From Halocaridina rubra (lineage: Eukaryota > Arthropoda > Malacostraca > Decapoda > Atyidae): a stretch of 64,000 bases of DNA. The notes under the pieces are model-generated. The model was not told the origin of the DNA. It was given only the letters and a program-made list of their open reading frames with translations, and did no database searches. The DNA is taken from the NCBI GenBank assembly GCA_037179515.1, contig JAXCGZ010019149.1:27633-91632 (forward strand), written 5' to 3'. The position numbers were made by a program, and so were the translations under genes. Numbering within the stretch: the stretch's first letter is position 1; every line of letters begins with the position of its first letter. This document shows positions 37,118 to 51,539 of this stretch, piece by piece.

Positions 37118-39060
37118 AAGTTGAAGGATTCCAAGTGAAGAGAGATATGTTTCCTTAGTAGTTTCTCCATAACTTTGCAAACTATGCTGGTCAAGGAAAC
37201 TGGTCTATAGTTCAGAGCCGTATCCCTCCTTCCCTTTTTGAAGATAGGCCGTATCCCTCCTTCCCTTTTTGAAGATAGGTATCACATTTGCTTGTTTCCA
37301 GCATCTTGGAATCTGCCCCGACTCCAGTGACTCCTTAAATATGATACTTAGTGCCACTGATATTGTGTTTGCGCATTTTTTAAGCACATGAGGGGATATG
37401 TCATCAGGACCTGTAGCTTTATGAACATCTAAATCCATCAGCGCTTTGCATACCTCTGTGGCTGTAAGGTTGATGTTCTCTAATACCGGCTCTTGAGCTT
37501 CTATCACTGCAATCTGAGGGGGTGGGCTATTTTCTACTGTAAATACTGACTGAAACTCCTTGTTCAATTCTTTGCAGATCTCTTCATCCGTCTCAGTGAT
37601 GCTTCCATCCGCTCTCTTTAGCCTTAAAACCTGTTCTTTTACCTTCAGTTTTCCTCTGATAAAGCTGTGGAAAATCTTGGGATTTTCTTTAGCCTTCCTG
37701 GTGATGTCCCTCTCATAGTCTCTCTCTGCCTCTCTCCTTTTACTTAGGTAGTCATTTCTTGCTCTTTTGTAGCTTTGCAAGGCATTTATGTTTTTTCTCC
37801 TCCTATACCTTTTCCAGCATTTGTCTCTCCACTCCTTAGCTCTTTTACACCCATTATCGAACCATTTCTCTCTGGCATGAATTACACCTACTTTGGTGAC
37901 AGGTATGCAGCAATCTACTATATTCCCATATTTCTCACAAAAGATGTCATACATTTCTTGTACAGATTTGTTGTAAAATAAGGTTCTCCAGTCAGTAACT
38001 GCAAAAAGCTCATTCATTTTGATGTAATCTCCTTTCGGATAGTTCCTCCTCATGTCCTCAGTGCCTCTACTCTCAGGAAGAATATCTTCAATGATATACT
38101 CCATCAACAACACACAGTGGTCACTCTTTCCAATTGGTGGTTCATACTCAATTTTTTCAATATCCAACACATTATCTGTGAACACTAGATCAAGTAGTGA
38201 TGGCTCATCCCCACCCTTGGCCCTTGTTGGTTCCATTACATGTTGGTGTAGGAAATTCCCTTGTACGCAATCTAGGAATCTTGCCCCGAATGAGTCCTCA
38301 CCACTGTGTGGGTCAAGATTTATCCAATCTATCTCTTTATGATTAAAGTCTCCCATAATCAAAATCCTACATTTTTTTTCCCGTGCCATGTTAACAACTG
38401 AGTTTATGACTTCAATAGTACCTATATGACTTTCCTCATAAACTTCAAGCCTATTTTGGTTCCTTGGTGGGTTGTATACAACAGTTATTATAATGCTCTC
38501 TGACCCAGTATTTATGCGAGCAACAAGAAATTCCTTGAACTCACTTTCTATAGCCAAGTTTATTTCTTCGACTTGAATCCTTTCACTTATGAGCAGTGCT
38601 ATCCCTCCACCAGTCCTCTCAGATCTTTCAACCGTTAGTATTCTGAAGCCCTTAGGAAAACCTGTGACACTGTTTATGTCCTCACTCAACTTAGTCTCTG
38701 TAATTGCTACTATATCTGCCTTACTGTTGTGAATCCTATCTTTTAATTCTACTGCCTTACCAGCTAATCCATCAGCATTTGTGTATAACAACCTTAATGA
38801 GGCCCCATCCCCTGATCTTCTGTCATTATCTTCTTTATCTCCCCTTTGTCTGGAAGAACTCTGTAATGAAAATTTTTCCTCTTCTTCATTTCTTTCATCA
38901 TTTAACCTTCTTGCCTCTTGCAACAAGTTTTTTATCTTTCCCATCTCTTCCTGTGTTCTGTATCGTCTAATGAACACTTCTTTGAATTCTTGAAGGTCTT
39001 TTAGACTTTTTTTTCTCAACAATATTTCCCTACATGTTTCCCCTCTCTCAAAGGTTACTT
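37118..39060 (-). mobile_element. LINE-G, LINE-A-family copy (ORF1 end to early RT)
   Basis: Minus-strand copy running from VTFERGETCREILL of ORF1 through endonuclease and RT start to LHLESFNFL, then cut. A 30-bp tandem duplication (37221-37275, CCGTATCCCTCCTTCCC... twice) breaks the RT frame. It joins LINE-H at about 39058-39061 over a 3-base overlap (CTT) rather than its own upstream sequence. Confidence 0.85.
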
Positions 39061-39067
39061 CTTGCAC
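37205..39067 (-). pseudogene. LINE-G fused ORF1-endonuclease frame
   Basis: A 620-codon frame in which the ORF1 tail (TQEEMGKIKNLLQEARRLNDERNEEEE) runs without a stop into the endonuclease (KFSLQSSSRQRGDKEDN, then LLYTNADGLAGK). Compared with LINE-A and LINE-B it lacks two bases at the ORF1-ORF2 overlap. Endonuclease motifs are intact (ITETK, GDFN, SDH). The frame ends after GRRDTA because of the 30-bp duplication. The first three codons derive from the LINE-H junction. The fusion could be the original arrangement, since older copy I is also in frame at this point. Confidence 0.8.
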
Positions 39068-39592
39068 TTGTACCCATTCTCATTACCTTACATTTTGAAG
39101 TATTGAATTTCATTAGCCACTTTTGTGACCACTCATGCAGATTATTTAGATCCTCCTGAAGTTCTCTACCATTGTTCTCGTTTTTTACTTTCTTCACAAT
39201 CTTTGCGTCATCTGCAAACATATTCATGAATGAATTTACAGACTCTGGTAGGTCATTTACATATACAAGGAACAAAAGTGGCCCTAAAACTGAACCCTGT
39301 GGAACTCCACTACTAACTCTTCTCCATTCAGACACTGAGTGTCTTACTCTAACCCTCTGTTCCCTTCCTTCTAAGTAAGTTTTTATCCATTCCAAAACAT
39401 TTCCACCTATATTGATTGCAGCTTCCTAATAAGTCTCCCATGTGGAACAGTGTCAAACGCTTTCTGGAAGTATAGGAATATGCAATCTGCCCAGCCCTCT
39501 CTTTCCTGTAAGATTTGGCTTACCTCATCATAAAATTCTAATAAGTTTGTTACTGTTGATCTACCTTCTCTGAAGCCATGTTGCCTCACTGA
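39061..39592 (-). mobile_element. LINE-H, LINE-A-family RT segment
   Basis: The minus strand reads RQHGFREGRSTVTNLLEFYDEV (from 39589), motif A with Asp to Tyr (LYFQKAFD), GVPQGSVLGP and FADD (39378-39172 region), ending at MRMGTSAR. In an ordinary copy this segment would follow LINE-G in reading direction. Here it precedes it, so G and H are circularly permuted. The right end (CCATGTTGCCTCACTGA) is repeated at 35797-35813, left of LINE-F. Confidence 0.8.
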
Positions 39593-40326
39593 TTGTGCTT
39601 ACGGAAAAGAGCACCAAGCTCGTAACTTCCTGTCTTTTGATCGGTTCCATTTTGTACTTAGTGATACTTATCATACTTGTCCTTAAAACTTTAGATTGAG
39701 TTAGAATTAATTACCTCCTCGCTTAGCGAATTCCAATTTTCGACTACTTTTACACTAAAAAAGTACTTCCTTACATCCTGCAAAGAAGTTTTCTCGTGAA
39801 GCTTCAAACTATGACCTCTACTTCTAGTATCAAACTATGGATCCCTATTCACTCTGTCATAGCCATGAAGGAATTTAAAAACCGTCACCATATACCCCCT
39901 CATTCTTCTAGCTTCGAGTGATGGTAAGTCTAATTCCCTCAGCCTCTGATCTTAACTGAGCTTGTGTATTTCTGGCACCAGTTTCATGGCATATATTTGA
40001 ACTTTTTCCAGCTTTACTATGTGTTTTTTCAAAGTGAGAATTCCTTAAGGGGGCTGCATATTCAAGCTTTGGCCTTACATAGCTTACATATATTTCTGAA
40101 CATTTCCTTGTCCGTGTGCTTGAAGGCTACCCTCATATATACTAAGAAAGCATATGCTGCCCTTACTATGCCATTTACATGCATTTCTGGAGACAAATCG
40201 ACCAGTATGTTTATTCCTAGCTCTCTCTCATTCTCTGTCTCTTGAAGTTCTACTCCTGCCATTGAGTAGTCAAGCTTGGACCTTCTTGCGCTTGTACCCA
40301 TTCTCGTAACCTTACATTTTGAAGTA

Positions 40327-41789
<1,463 letters not shown>

Positions 41790-41833
41790 TATTGAATTTC
41801 ATTAGCCACTTTTCTGACCAATCATACAGACTA

Positions 41834-43463
41834 CAGTGGTCCCCCGGTTATTTGCGTTTCTTGGTTCGCGTTCTCACTGTAGCGTGGTTTTGTTTTGGAT
41901 AAATTATTATTTTATTTTATGGGTATATGCAAAAATATTAAAATATTAAAAAAAAAAATTTCTCAGTATTTTAATTTTTTTTATTGAAAAAAAAAACATA
42001 TTTCATTATCTAATTGATAAAAAAAATGTATTTCCCAGCCTACGAATAATAAAACTAAAAAATAGTAAAAAACATAAATTTAGATAGATAGATACGTTTA
42101 TTGACCACCTCTTTTGAAAAGTATAATCTTTACAAAAGGAATATTTGGTCCAAATTACAATGAATAAATACAATAGATTTTGTACAATCATCAGATAAGT
42201 AAATGAATTTTAAATTAATATACATTGTACTAATAACTGAATGATATACGTACGTACAGTATAACTCACAGTATTGCATCATGCGAAATAGCGTCCGATA
42301 GCGTACAATGTATTGGGGTCGCAGCTACGTGAGCTAGCATATATATTTGTATTTCCAGTAGTTTCATGATTTTATTGATGAAAAAAAACGTATTTCTTAG
42401 CCTAAGAATAATAAAGCAGTAAAATATAGTAAACAGTATTGCACCACGTAAGATACGATACCGGTATCAGTGTTTCGAAAAACGCAAAGGCTCTCACCTA
42501 CGTGACCTAGTGAATATTAAAATTTTCATTATTTTATTGATAAGACAAGTATTTCCTAGCCTAAGAATAATAAAACAGTAAAAAAAACATAAATATAGAT
42601 ATACGTACGTACAGTATAACTCATAGTATTGCATCATGCGATATATGTAGTGTCTGATAGCTACGTGAGCTAGCATATGCATAAATTTAGATATACGTAC
42701 GTACGTACAGTATAACTCACAGTATTGCAGCATGCGAAATAGTGTCCAATAGCTCTGTGAGCTAGCATATATATTTATATTTCCAGTAAGTTCATGATTT
42801 TACTGATAAAAAAACGTATTTCTTAGCCTAAGAATAATAAAACAGTAAAAAATAGTAAACAGTATTGCACCACGTAAAATATGATACCGGTATCAGTGTT
42901 TCGGAAAACGCAATGGCTCTCACCTACGTGACCTAGTGAATATTAAAATTTTCATTATTTTATTGATAAAACAAGTATTTCCTAGCCTAAGAATAATAAA
43001 ACAGTAAAAATAGTAAAAAAACATAAATTTAGATATACGTACGTACAGTATAACTCACAGTATTGCATCATGCGATATATGTAGTGTCCGATAGCTACGT
43101 GAGTTAGCATATATATTTATATTTCCAGTAGCTCTCACCTACGTGAGATAGTTCATGTTTTTTTAACAGTGCAGGGAGGGTTTATACAGTACGTAAACTT
43201 AAAAAGAATTGTAAATGAGTATGTCATGTAATAACCACTTCATTCACCGTAATTTTATCTATCACTTTCATGTATATTTACGTTGCATGCTGTTATTTAT
43301 GAAGTAAAGGGTGGTTTGTTAATAGTACAGGGAGAGTTTATACAGTGTAAACGTAAAAATATATTAAAATATCTATGTACATAGAGGCTGATCCTACTCC
43401 ACGGATTTCCTGGTTCGCGCCGGGTCCCGGAACCGAACTACCGCGGTATGGGGGGGAACACTG
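41834..43463. mobile_element. S2, TIR element with higher-order tandem repeats
   Basis: Ends are CAGTGGTCCCCCGGTTATTT and CAGTGTTCCCCCCCATACCG (reverse complement), bordered by TA (41832-41833, 43464-43465). The interior has the right-type subterminal module. AGCCTAAGAATAATAAA recurs at about 42397, 42558, 42824 and 42982, giving two alternating subunits in a 425-bp higher-order unit. Two left-type modules follow at 43160-43390. It encodes no transposase, so it is non-autonomous. Confidence 0.88.
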
Positions 43464-43586
43464 TATTTAGATCCACCTGAAGTTCTCTACCATTGTCCTC
43501 GTTTCTTAATTTTTTCACAATCTTTGCATCATCTGCAAACATAGTCATGAATGAATTTACAAACTCTGGTAGGTCATTTACATATA

Positions 43587-44594
43587 CAGTGTTCTTTCGA
43601 TTATTGCGATGGTTCAGTTCCGGGACCCGGCGCGAGACAGGAATATCGCGAAGTAGTATCAGCCTATATGTACATAGATATTTTAATTTATTTTTACGTT
43701 TACACTGTATAAACCCTCCCTGTACTGTTAACAAACCACCCTTTACTTCATAAATAACAGCATGCAACGTAAATTTATATGAAATTGATAGGTAAAATTA
43801 CGGTGAATGAAGTGGTAATTACATGACATACTTATGTACATAGGTATTTTACAATTATTTTTACATTTACGTACTGTATAAACCCTCCCTGTATTGTTAA
43901 AAAAACACCCTTTACTTTATAAATAACAGCAAGCAACGTAAATTTTTATGAAAGTGATAGGAAAACTTACCGTGAATGAGGTGATGATGACGTGACATAC
44001 TCAAGTACATAGGTATTTTACAATTATTTTTACGTTTACGTACTGTATAAACTCTCCCTGCACTGTTAAAAAAACACCCTTTGCTTTATAAATAACAGCA
44101 TGCAACGTAAATTTATATGAAAGTGATAGGAAAACGTACTGTGAATGAGGTGATGATGACGTGACATACTCATGTACATAGGTATTTTACAATTATTTTT
44201 ACGTTTACGTACTGTATAAACCCTCCCTACACTGTTAAAAAAACACCCTTTGCTTTATAAATAACAGCAAGTAACGTAAATTTATATGAAAGTGATAGAT
44301 AAAATTACGGTGAATGATGTGGTAATTACATGACATACTCATGTACATAGTATTTTACAATTATTTTTACGTTTATGTACTGTATAAACCCATGCACTGT
44401 TAAAAAAGCACCCTTTACATTTTTTATCAATTAAATAATGAAATTTGTTTTTTTTTAATAAAAAAATGAAAATACTGAAAATTTTTATTTTTTCAATATT
44501 TTAATATTTTTGCGTATACCCAAAAAATTAAATAATAATTTGCCAAAAAAAAAAACGTGGTATAGTGAAAATGCGATCCAGCGGGGGATCACTG
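43587..44594. mobile_element. S3, TIR element with about 5 left-type modules
   Basis: Ends are CAGTGTTCTTTCGATTATTG and CAGTGATCCCCCGCTGG (reverse complement), bordered by TA (43585-43586, 44595-44596). The phrase ACTGTATAAACCCTCCCTG recurs at about 43705, 43876, 44040, 44211 and 44380 (period about 168 bp). Removing the element with one TA gives CATATACAAGGAAC, exactly the LINE sequence found intact at 39259-39272. Confidence 0.9.
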
Positions 44595-44936
44595 TACAAG
44601 GAACAAAAGTGGCCCTAAAACTGAACCCTGTGGAACTCCAAGACAAACTCTTTTCCATTCTGACACTTAGTGTCTTACTCTATCCCTCTCTTCCTCTCCT
44701 CCTCTCCTCCTAAAAAAGTTTTTATTTATTCCTAGACATTTCCAACTCTTTTTAACAAGTGTCTCATGTGGGACAGTGTCAAATGCTTTCTCGGAGTCCA
44801 GGAATATGCAATCTGTCCAGCCCTCTCTTTACAGTAAGATTCGGCTTACCTCAGCATAAAATTCTAATAAGTTTGTTACTGTTGATCTACCTTCTCTGAA
44901 GCAATGTTGTCTCATTGACAAAAACTTGAAGGATAT

Positions 44937-45362
44937 GTTTCCTTAGTATTTTCTCCATAACTTTGCAATCTATGCTGGTCAAGGAAACAGGTCTGTAGTT
45001 TAGAGCCAATCCTTCCTTCCCCTTTAGATGATAGGTACCATGCTTGCTTGTTTCCAGCATCTTAGAATCTCCCCTGACTCCAGCGACTTTTCAAATATGA
45101 TACTTAGTGCCTCTGATATTGATTTAGTGCATTTCTTAAGTACATACCTGTTTCCTTAGTAGTTCCTCCATAACTCTGCAAACTATGCTGGTCAAGGAAA
45201 CAGGTCTGTAATTTAGAACCGTATCCTTCCTTCCCTTGTAGATGATAGGTACCATGTTCGCTTGTTTCCAGCATCTTAGAATTTCCCCTGACTCCAGCGA
45301 CTTTTCAAATATGATACTTAGTGCCTCTGATATTGATTTAGTGCATTTCTTAAGTACATAAG
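44937..45362 (-). repeat. 212-bp tandem duplication within LINE-I
   Basis: GTTTCCTTAGTA...CTTAAGTACATA occurs twice in a row (44937-45145 and 45149-45360) with a few differences. It spans the RT start (NYRPVSL region). Confidence 0.85.
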
Positions 45363-46703
45363 GGAATATATCATCATGACCTGTAGCTTTATGGGCATCT
45401 AACTCAATCAGCGCATTGCATACCTCTGTGACTGAAAAGATGATGTTGTCCTATATGCCATCTGAGGGGGTGGGGTATATTCTACTGAATATACTGACTG
45501 AAACACCTGTTCAGTTCTTTGCAGATCTCTTCATTTGTCTCAGTGATGCTTCCATCTGCTCTCTTTAGCTTTAAAACCTGTACTTTTACCTTTAGTTTTC
45601 CTCTGATAAAGCTGTGGAAAAGTTTGGGATTTTCTTTAGCCTTCATTTTGATATCCCTTCATAGTCTGTCTCTGCGTCTCTTAATTTACTTAGGTAATAA
45701 TTTCTTGCTCTTTTATAAGTCTGCCAGGCTTTTATATTGTTTTTTCTTCCTATACCTTTTCCAGCATTTGTCTCTCAATTCCTTACCTCTCTTATACTCA
45801 TTACTGAACCATTTCTCTCTGGGATGAATAACACCTATTTTGGTGGAAGGTGTGTAATAATCTACTATCTTCCCATATTCTTCACAAAAGATGTTGTACT
45901 TTTCTTGTACAGATTTGTTGTTAAATAAGGTCCTCCATCAATAACTGCAAAAATCTTTTTCATATTTTGTAATCTTTCGGATATTTCCTCCATGTGTCCT
46001 TAGTGCCTCTGCTTTCAGGCGGAACATCTTCGATGGTATACTCCATCAACAACACACAGTAGTCACTCTTTCCAATTGATGGTTCATACTCAATTTTTTC
46101 AATATCCAACACATTATCTGTGAATTCTAGATCAAGCAGCGATGGCTCATCTGCACCCCTGGCCCTCGTAGGTTCCAGTACCTGTTGGTGTAGGACATTC
46201 CCTTGTACGCAATCTAGGGATCTTGCCTCAAATGAGTCCTCCCCACTGTATGGGTCAAGATTTATCCAGTCCTCTCAGATCTTTCAACCCTTAATATTCT
46301 GAAGCCCTTAGGAAAACCTATGACACTTTTTATGTCCTCACTTAGCTTAGTCTTTGTAGCTGCTACTATATCTGCCTTACTGTTGTGAATCCTATCTTTT
46401 GATTCTACTACCTTACCAGCTATTTCATCAGCATTTGTGTTCAGCAATCTTAATGAGGCCCCATCCTCTGATCTTCTTTCATTATCTTCTTTATCTCCTC
46501 TTTGTCTGGAAGAACAGATACAAACATGTTTCTTCTGTTCTTTATTTCTTTACTCATTTAACCTTCTAGATTCTTGCAACAAGTTTTTGATCCTTTCTGT
46601 ATCTCCCTTTGGTCTGTTTGGTCTAATGAACACTGTTTTGAATTCTTGAATGTCCTCTAGACTTTTTTACTCATTTGTATTTTCTCTAAATGTGTCCCCT
46701 CTC

Positions 46704-47500
46704 TCAAAGGTTACTTCCTTTGGTCTTTGCTTCCCCATCCCCAGAATATTTACCTAGTTGGTGAATGTTTACAATATCCTCTGGACCACATAATACTACA
46801 AGCTTCCTTATCAGGTCTAATATCCTAGCTTTATTTTGTTCAAGTCTCCCCTGCCATGTTGACTCCTGGGATTCACTTATGCCTGAGAATACCACTGTCT
46901 TCTCTTTATCAAGTGCCTGTTTAATCAGTGGATTAGCCCTTTCCATCACAATGCCTTTAATTTTTTGTATTTCTTTTTCTTTATAGTCAACTGTTTGTAT
47001 GCTTTCCAGTGCCACCACCCTCACAGCCTCTTTTACTGACACATTCCCCTTTAGTGCATCTTCATAGGAAGTTTTCATGGCATCATGTTTCGTATTCAGC
47101 TCCTGAAAAACTTTTCTAAACTGTTTGATGTGTTCCTTAATCTGGACATTCTAAACTGCAATCTTTTCTTGTTTAGAAATTCTGGTTTCTAATTCACTCT
47201 TTTCTCCTTTCAGCTTCTTTATTCGTTTTTCTAGTTCTTTCTGTTTTGCCCTTGTGCCTTATTTGCTTCCTCCAAAAATCTTATTTTTTCTCTAGGTGTT
47301 TCATTCTCTTTCATTTCTGTATCCATATTCCGTATTTTATCATCCAGGTTTATTACATGTGTCTCCAATTCTTTGACTTTTTGCTTCAGTCTTGTAACAG
47401 CCACTCCTCCTCCTTCTACATCCCCTGGGGATCCTCTACCACTCCTCCCCGACCATTGGATTGGGGAGGATTAGGAACAGAGATTGCTTCATTTTGATGC
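46704..47500 (-). pseudogene. LINE-I ORF1 protein (coiled coil plus RRM-like)
   Basis: This is the best view of the family's ORF1 N-terminal half. From about 47450 leftwards, minus-strand frames give heptad-like Lys/Glu/Leu-rich sequence (VKELETHVINLDDKI, EKRIKKLKGEKSELETRISKQE), a likely coiled coil. The open frame 47078-46704 follows, with KTVVFSGISES (RRM-like beta-1), ENKAR/EQNKARILDLIRKL and CGPEDIVNIHQLGKYSG. The role would be RNA binding in the retrotransposition particle, known for ORF1 proteins of related LINEs. Stops near 47145 and elsewhere make it a pseudogene. Confidence 0.65.
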
Positions 47501-47510
47501 TTTGCCTTTC

Positions 47511-48620
47511 ACAGAATATAGAGAAAAGTTTCTCTTAAGCTTCACACAGAATTTCTTTATCTTCATATGATTACTATTTAGTTACTCAGTTCATCTCTTC
47601 TATGGTAACACACATCCTAACTTAAAATTTGACTTTGGTAATTTGAGAAGAAAAAAATGCAAAACAAAATCCCACTTGAAGGAAAATTCGAATTTGTATC
47701 TGAGGAGACACCCTCCTGTTTCGCTATATTTTCTCCTTAATTTCTAAACCAGTCATTTTAGAAGAATGAAAATATTAATTACTTATTAACCAAGGTATGT
47801 TATCACAGGATCAGACTATAAATCTAACTCAATGTATGCAAATAATAATAATAATAATATGAACAAAGCAAAAAGAAAAAATAAGACAATTGTGCTAATT
47901 GGCAATTTAACTAGCACTGTTGACAGGTGTATTTTGCATATATATTTAATTATTCAATTATTTTGTATAACAAACAAACTATCAAGTTTATCTTCTTGAA
48001 AATGATATTGATTTTAACAATATATGGACCCACAGGATCAGGTAATAAAGCTGTCAGAGCTCTCCCCAATATACACAAAAAATTAGGTAATGTGATATGT
48101 TGGCTTCGCAATTTGGCATCTCTTCTAAACTTCCTTCAAGACAGGGCAGACAGCTTTTTTTCTCCACTCTCAGTAGTATCCTCATTGTTTTCCATTAATA
48201 TTTTGGACAGTCTTGCTATCTACAAATATATTTTACTCACAATAGTCTACAGAACCTCTTATTCAGGGAAATTTTTCTACTTTAGTCCCGGTCACTCAAA
48301 ACCATAAGGGGTGTGTGTTTCTTTTTCTTATCTGCGATAATAATAATAATAGTAATAAATTAATTGAAATCAGTGAACCAGTGTATCCTCTTAGCTTACC
48401 CAGGCAAGCTCCACTGACCATAACTTGTATGCAGAGTAAGATGTTTTATTGTTTTTTGTTTCAAAACGAGTTGATAAGTAGGAAAATTGTACATAGAGGT
48501 TAGTAAAACACCATAATATATGGTATACAGATGATATAACTCTACATTCTCATTTGTTTATTTTTATTTACTTATGTCAGAGCCACGTAAGCTGTGGGAT
48601 AACTGTATACAGTATATGTA
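47511..48620. other. unassigned sequence
   Basis: AT-rich. A 126-residue plus-strand frame at 47927-48307 is hydrophobic and shows no motif I know. I do not call it a gene. Confidence 0.5.
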
Positions 48621-50388
48621 CAGTGATCCCTCGTTTATCGCGGGGGTTAGGTTCCGGGACCGACCGCGATAGGTGAATTTCCGCAAAGTAGGATCACCCT
48701 ATATGTACATAGGTATTTTAATTTATTTTTACGTTTACTGTATAAACCCTCCCTGTACTGTTAAAAAACCACCCTTTACTTTATTAATAACAGAGTGCAA
48801 GCATAAATTTGCATTTTTTTGTATATGAAAATGATAGGTAAACATGTGAAAGAACCGTATTATCATCATGTTCTTGTGAGAGTTGGTGGAGTGCTGTCAT
48901 GTGTTTATACAGGGCTGCCAGACATTCGAGTGTAAGGCCAGGGTCTTCAATTTCCTCGTGGCTCAGTTACGAAGTGATTTGAATATACAGTACGTAGGAA
49001 AACTCTTTATCATTATGAAAAATATTGAAGTGGAGAGGCCAAGTATCCTATCAGTGATATTTTGAAATACAATGGTATGTTGTACTTTGTACAAACTGGT
49101 CTCAATTCGTGTCAGTGTTCAGAAACCAATTGTGTTCCTTCTCCTATGATGGAGGTGGATGGCATTGAAAACTGTTAAAGTGACACTAGTGCTCCCCCAG
49201 TAGAAGAAATGTCTTAAATCACACGTTAAAGAAGATATGCAGAAGCCGCTTGAATTAAAGAGGAGTCTGTTGAGGCAAAGGAAACGATACTGATGTTCCC
49301 CCAGTAGAGGAAATATTGTAAATCACACGTTAATGAAGATCTGCAGAAGCCGCTTGAAATTAAAGAGTCTGTTAAGGCAAAGGAAATGATACTAATGCTC
49401 CCCCAGTAGAGGAAATCTCTTGTAAATCACACGTTAAGGCAGATCTGCAAGAGCCACTTGAAATTAAAGAGGGGCCTTTTGAGGCATAGGAGACTGTTAT
49501 CGAAAGAACCCAACCCCTGAAGCATAACATATTAATAAGCATAACGCGAACTGCGCACATGTCAGTTAGACTGAACGAGTGAGGCGAGACAATGGAAGAT
49601 GGTGGGAGAACCAAACTTCGATCAAAACGACAATAAGACCCCGTGATACAGAATATACAGAAAAACAATTCTGATTTGTCGTCTTTCACCCTTTCAGCCA
49701 ATAGCATTCCATGAACTATCTCGCGTAGGTGCGAGCCTTTGCGTTTTCCAAGACGCCAATACAGTGTACGCTATCGTACAGTATTTCACATGATGCAATA
49801 CTGTGAGTGTATATGTTCAAATTTGTTTTTTACTATTTTTTACTGTTTTATTGCTCTTAGGCTAGGAAATACTTATTTCATCAATAAAATAATGAAAATT
49901 TCAATATGTACTAGCTCACGTAGGTGCGACCCTTTTCGTTTTCCGAAACGCTGATACCGGTATCTTATTTTACATGGTGTAATACTGTGATTATTTATGT
50001 TTTTTACTGTTTTATTATTCTTAGGCTAAGAAATACATATTTTATATCAATAAAATAATGAAGCAACTGGAATTTTAATATATGCTAGCTCATGTAGGTG
50101 TAACCCTTTGGGGTTTCCGAAACGCTGATACCGGTATCGTACTTTCTATGGTGCAGAGTTACATGTTAAAATTTATGTTTTTTGTACTATTTCTTACTGT
50201 TTTATTCTTAGGCTTTAAAATACATTTTTATATCAATAAAATAATGAAAATTTTAGTTTTCAGTAAAATAATGAAAATACTGGAAATTTTTATTTCTCAA
50301 AATTTTAATATTTTCGCATATACCCAGAAAAAAAAATCACCCCCAAAAAACCGCGATAAGTGAACCGCGTTATAGTGAGGGATTACTG
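48621..50388. mobile_element. S4, complete S-family TIR element with core
   Basis: Ends are CAGTGATCCCTCGTTTATCG and CAGTAATCCCTCACTATAAC (reverse complement), bordered by TA (48619-48620, 50389-50390). Layout: left end with one left-type module (about 48700-48845), core (48846-49725), then about three right-type modules (49726-50290). It is the reverse-complement counterpart of S6. No transposase motif is found in it. Confidence 0.9.
48846..49700 (+). other. S4 core with coding-like tandem repeat
   Basis: It is shared with S6 in the opposite orientation. It contains a 60-codon frame (48883-49065, FIQGCQTFECKARVFNFLVAQLRS) and then about three units of roughly 100 bp (phrase CCCCCAGTAGA(A/G)GAAAT near 49191, 49295 and 49397). 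In S6 the translation of these units is acidic and lysine-rich (PPVEEI..KSHVKEDLQKPLEIKEE). I do not recognise the protein. A captured host exon, perhaps from the acidic spacer of a zinc-finger gene, is a guess. Confidence 0.5.
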
Positions 50389-50390
50389 TA

Positions 50391-51539
50391 TACAGTTGCT
50401 TTTTATCATATATATTGAATGTATGTGATTTGAAAATATTAAATTGAAAGATATGCAGAAAAGCTTTAAAGCTTACTGAAACGTAAATTTTAATTTTATG
50501 CAAACTAGATGTAGTGTGGATTGAATTGGCGAAGTTTGTTAAAAAGCCATGTGCATACATGCACTGGATATGCCTCAGAGGCATTTCCACTCGTGCTACA
50601 CATGTTGAGAGTGTCCTCTTCATTAATTTTGACCTGTTTTCGCTTTGCATGTGGGAAATGTCTCCTAAAAAGGTATGTGCAAAGTGCTGCGATGGAAAGC
50701 CTAAAAAGACTTGAGATATGCTAAATACACAGCAGAAGTCAAAAGTGCCAGATTAATTAAAAACAATGTCAACATCCAAAGCAGCCCAAAATAGGGTAAA
50801 AAATAAGTATAGTATCCATGTGACAAAGTAGACAAAATGACATTCTGGAAAGTGTTAGTGTTTCACCCACAGAGGTGAAAATGGCTTAATGGGTAAATGA
50901 TAAAGTGCATGTAGAGAACAAGAAAGTGGCCAGAGAGCATGGATCAACAGCATATGCCCAGTTGGCAGATATTTCATCATGGGCCTTAACAATGAATACT
51001 AGGATACCGATTGCTATCATGGCATAGATCACGTATTAATATTATAACATGGGTGTTCAGCTGAGTGATACAAAGGAGATTAAAGCTTGTTTTCACAATA
51101 TCATTTTGGTGCTTTAGCTATATGAAAATTCCAGTGAATGATGTTAAGCCAAGTGACATAAAGTTTGAAGCTTATTTTTGACAACAGTCCCTGAGGCTTT
51201 GAAATTTACCTTAAAAATTAAGAAATGTGGCTTTAGGTAAGCGTTAGCACAGTTTTTTAGAGTTACAAGGAGTTATAGTATCTCATAAACCTCTCGATAC
51301 ATACTGAGGAGATACTTCATATTTAAGTGGTGATACAAACTCATCCTAATGTGTGCAGGATTCTATCTAGATTTCATTTGAACTACTCTACAGTCGTGCT
51401 GTTGATGACACACTGGAAGTTAATTCTGGGTGGAGAAGATCTCATACATGAAGAAATTTCACGTACGCTAGTGTTAAACTTTTTAATAACTAATTTCCAG
51501 CCATTGTTACAAGTGAATTTGTATTCAGATTGAATTATT
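50391..51539. other. unassigned sequence
   Basis: No gene recognised. A short plus-strand stretch near 50658 reads MSPKKVCAKCCDGKPKKT, which resembles a basic transposase N-terminus, but nothing supports it downstream. Confidence 0.45.

Noticed and set aside
47927..48307. 126-residue frame as a membrane protein gene
   Set aside because: No motif, no homologous frame elsewhere, AT-rich composition, and no splice or start context.
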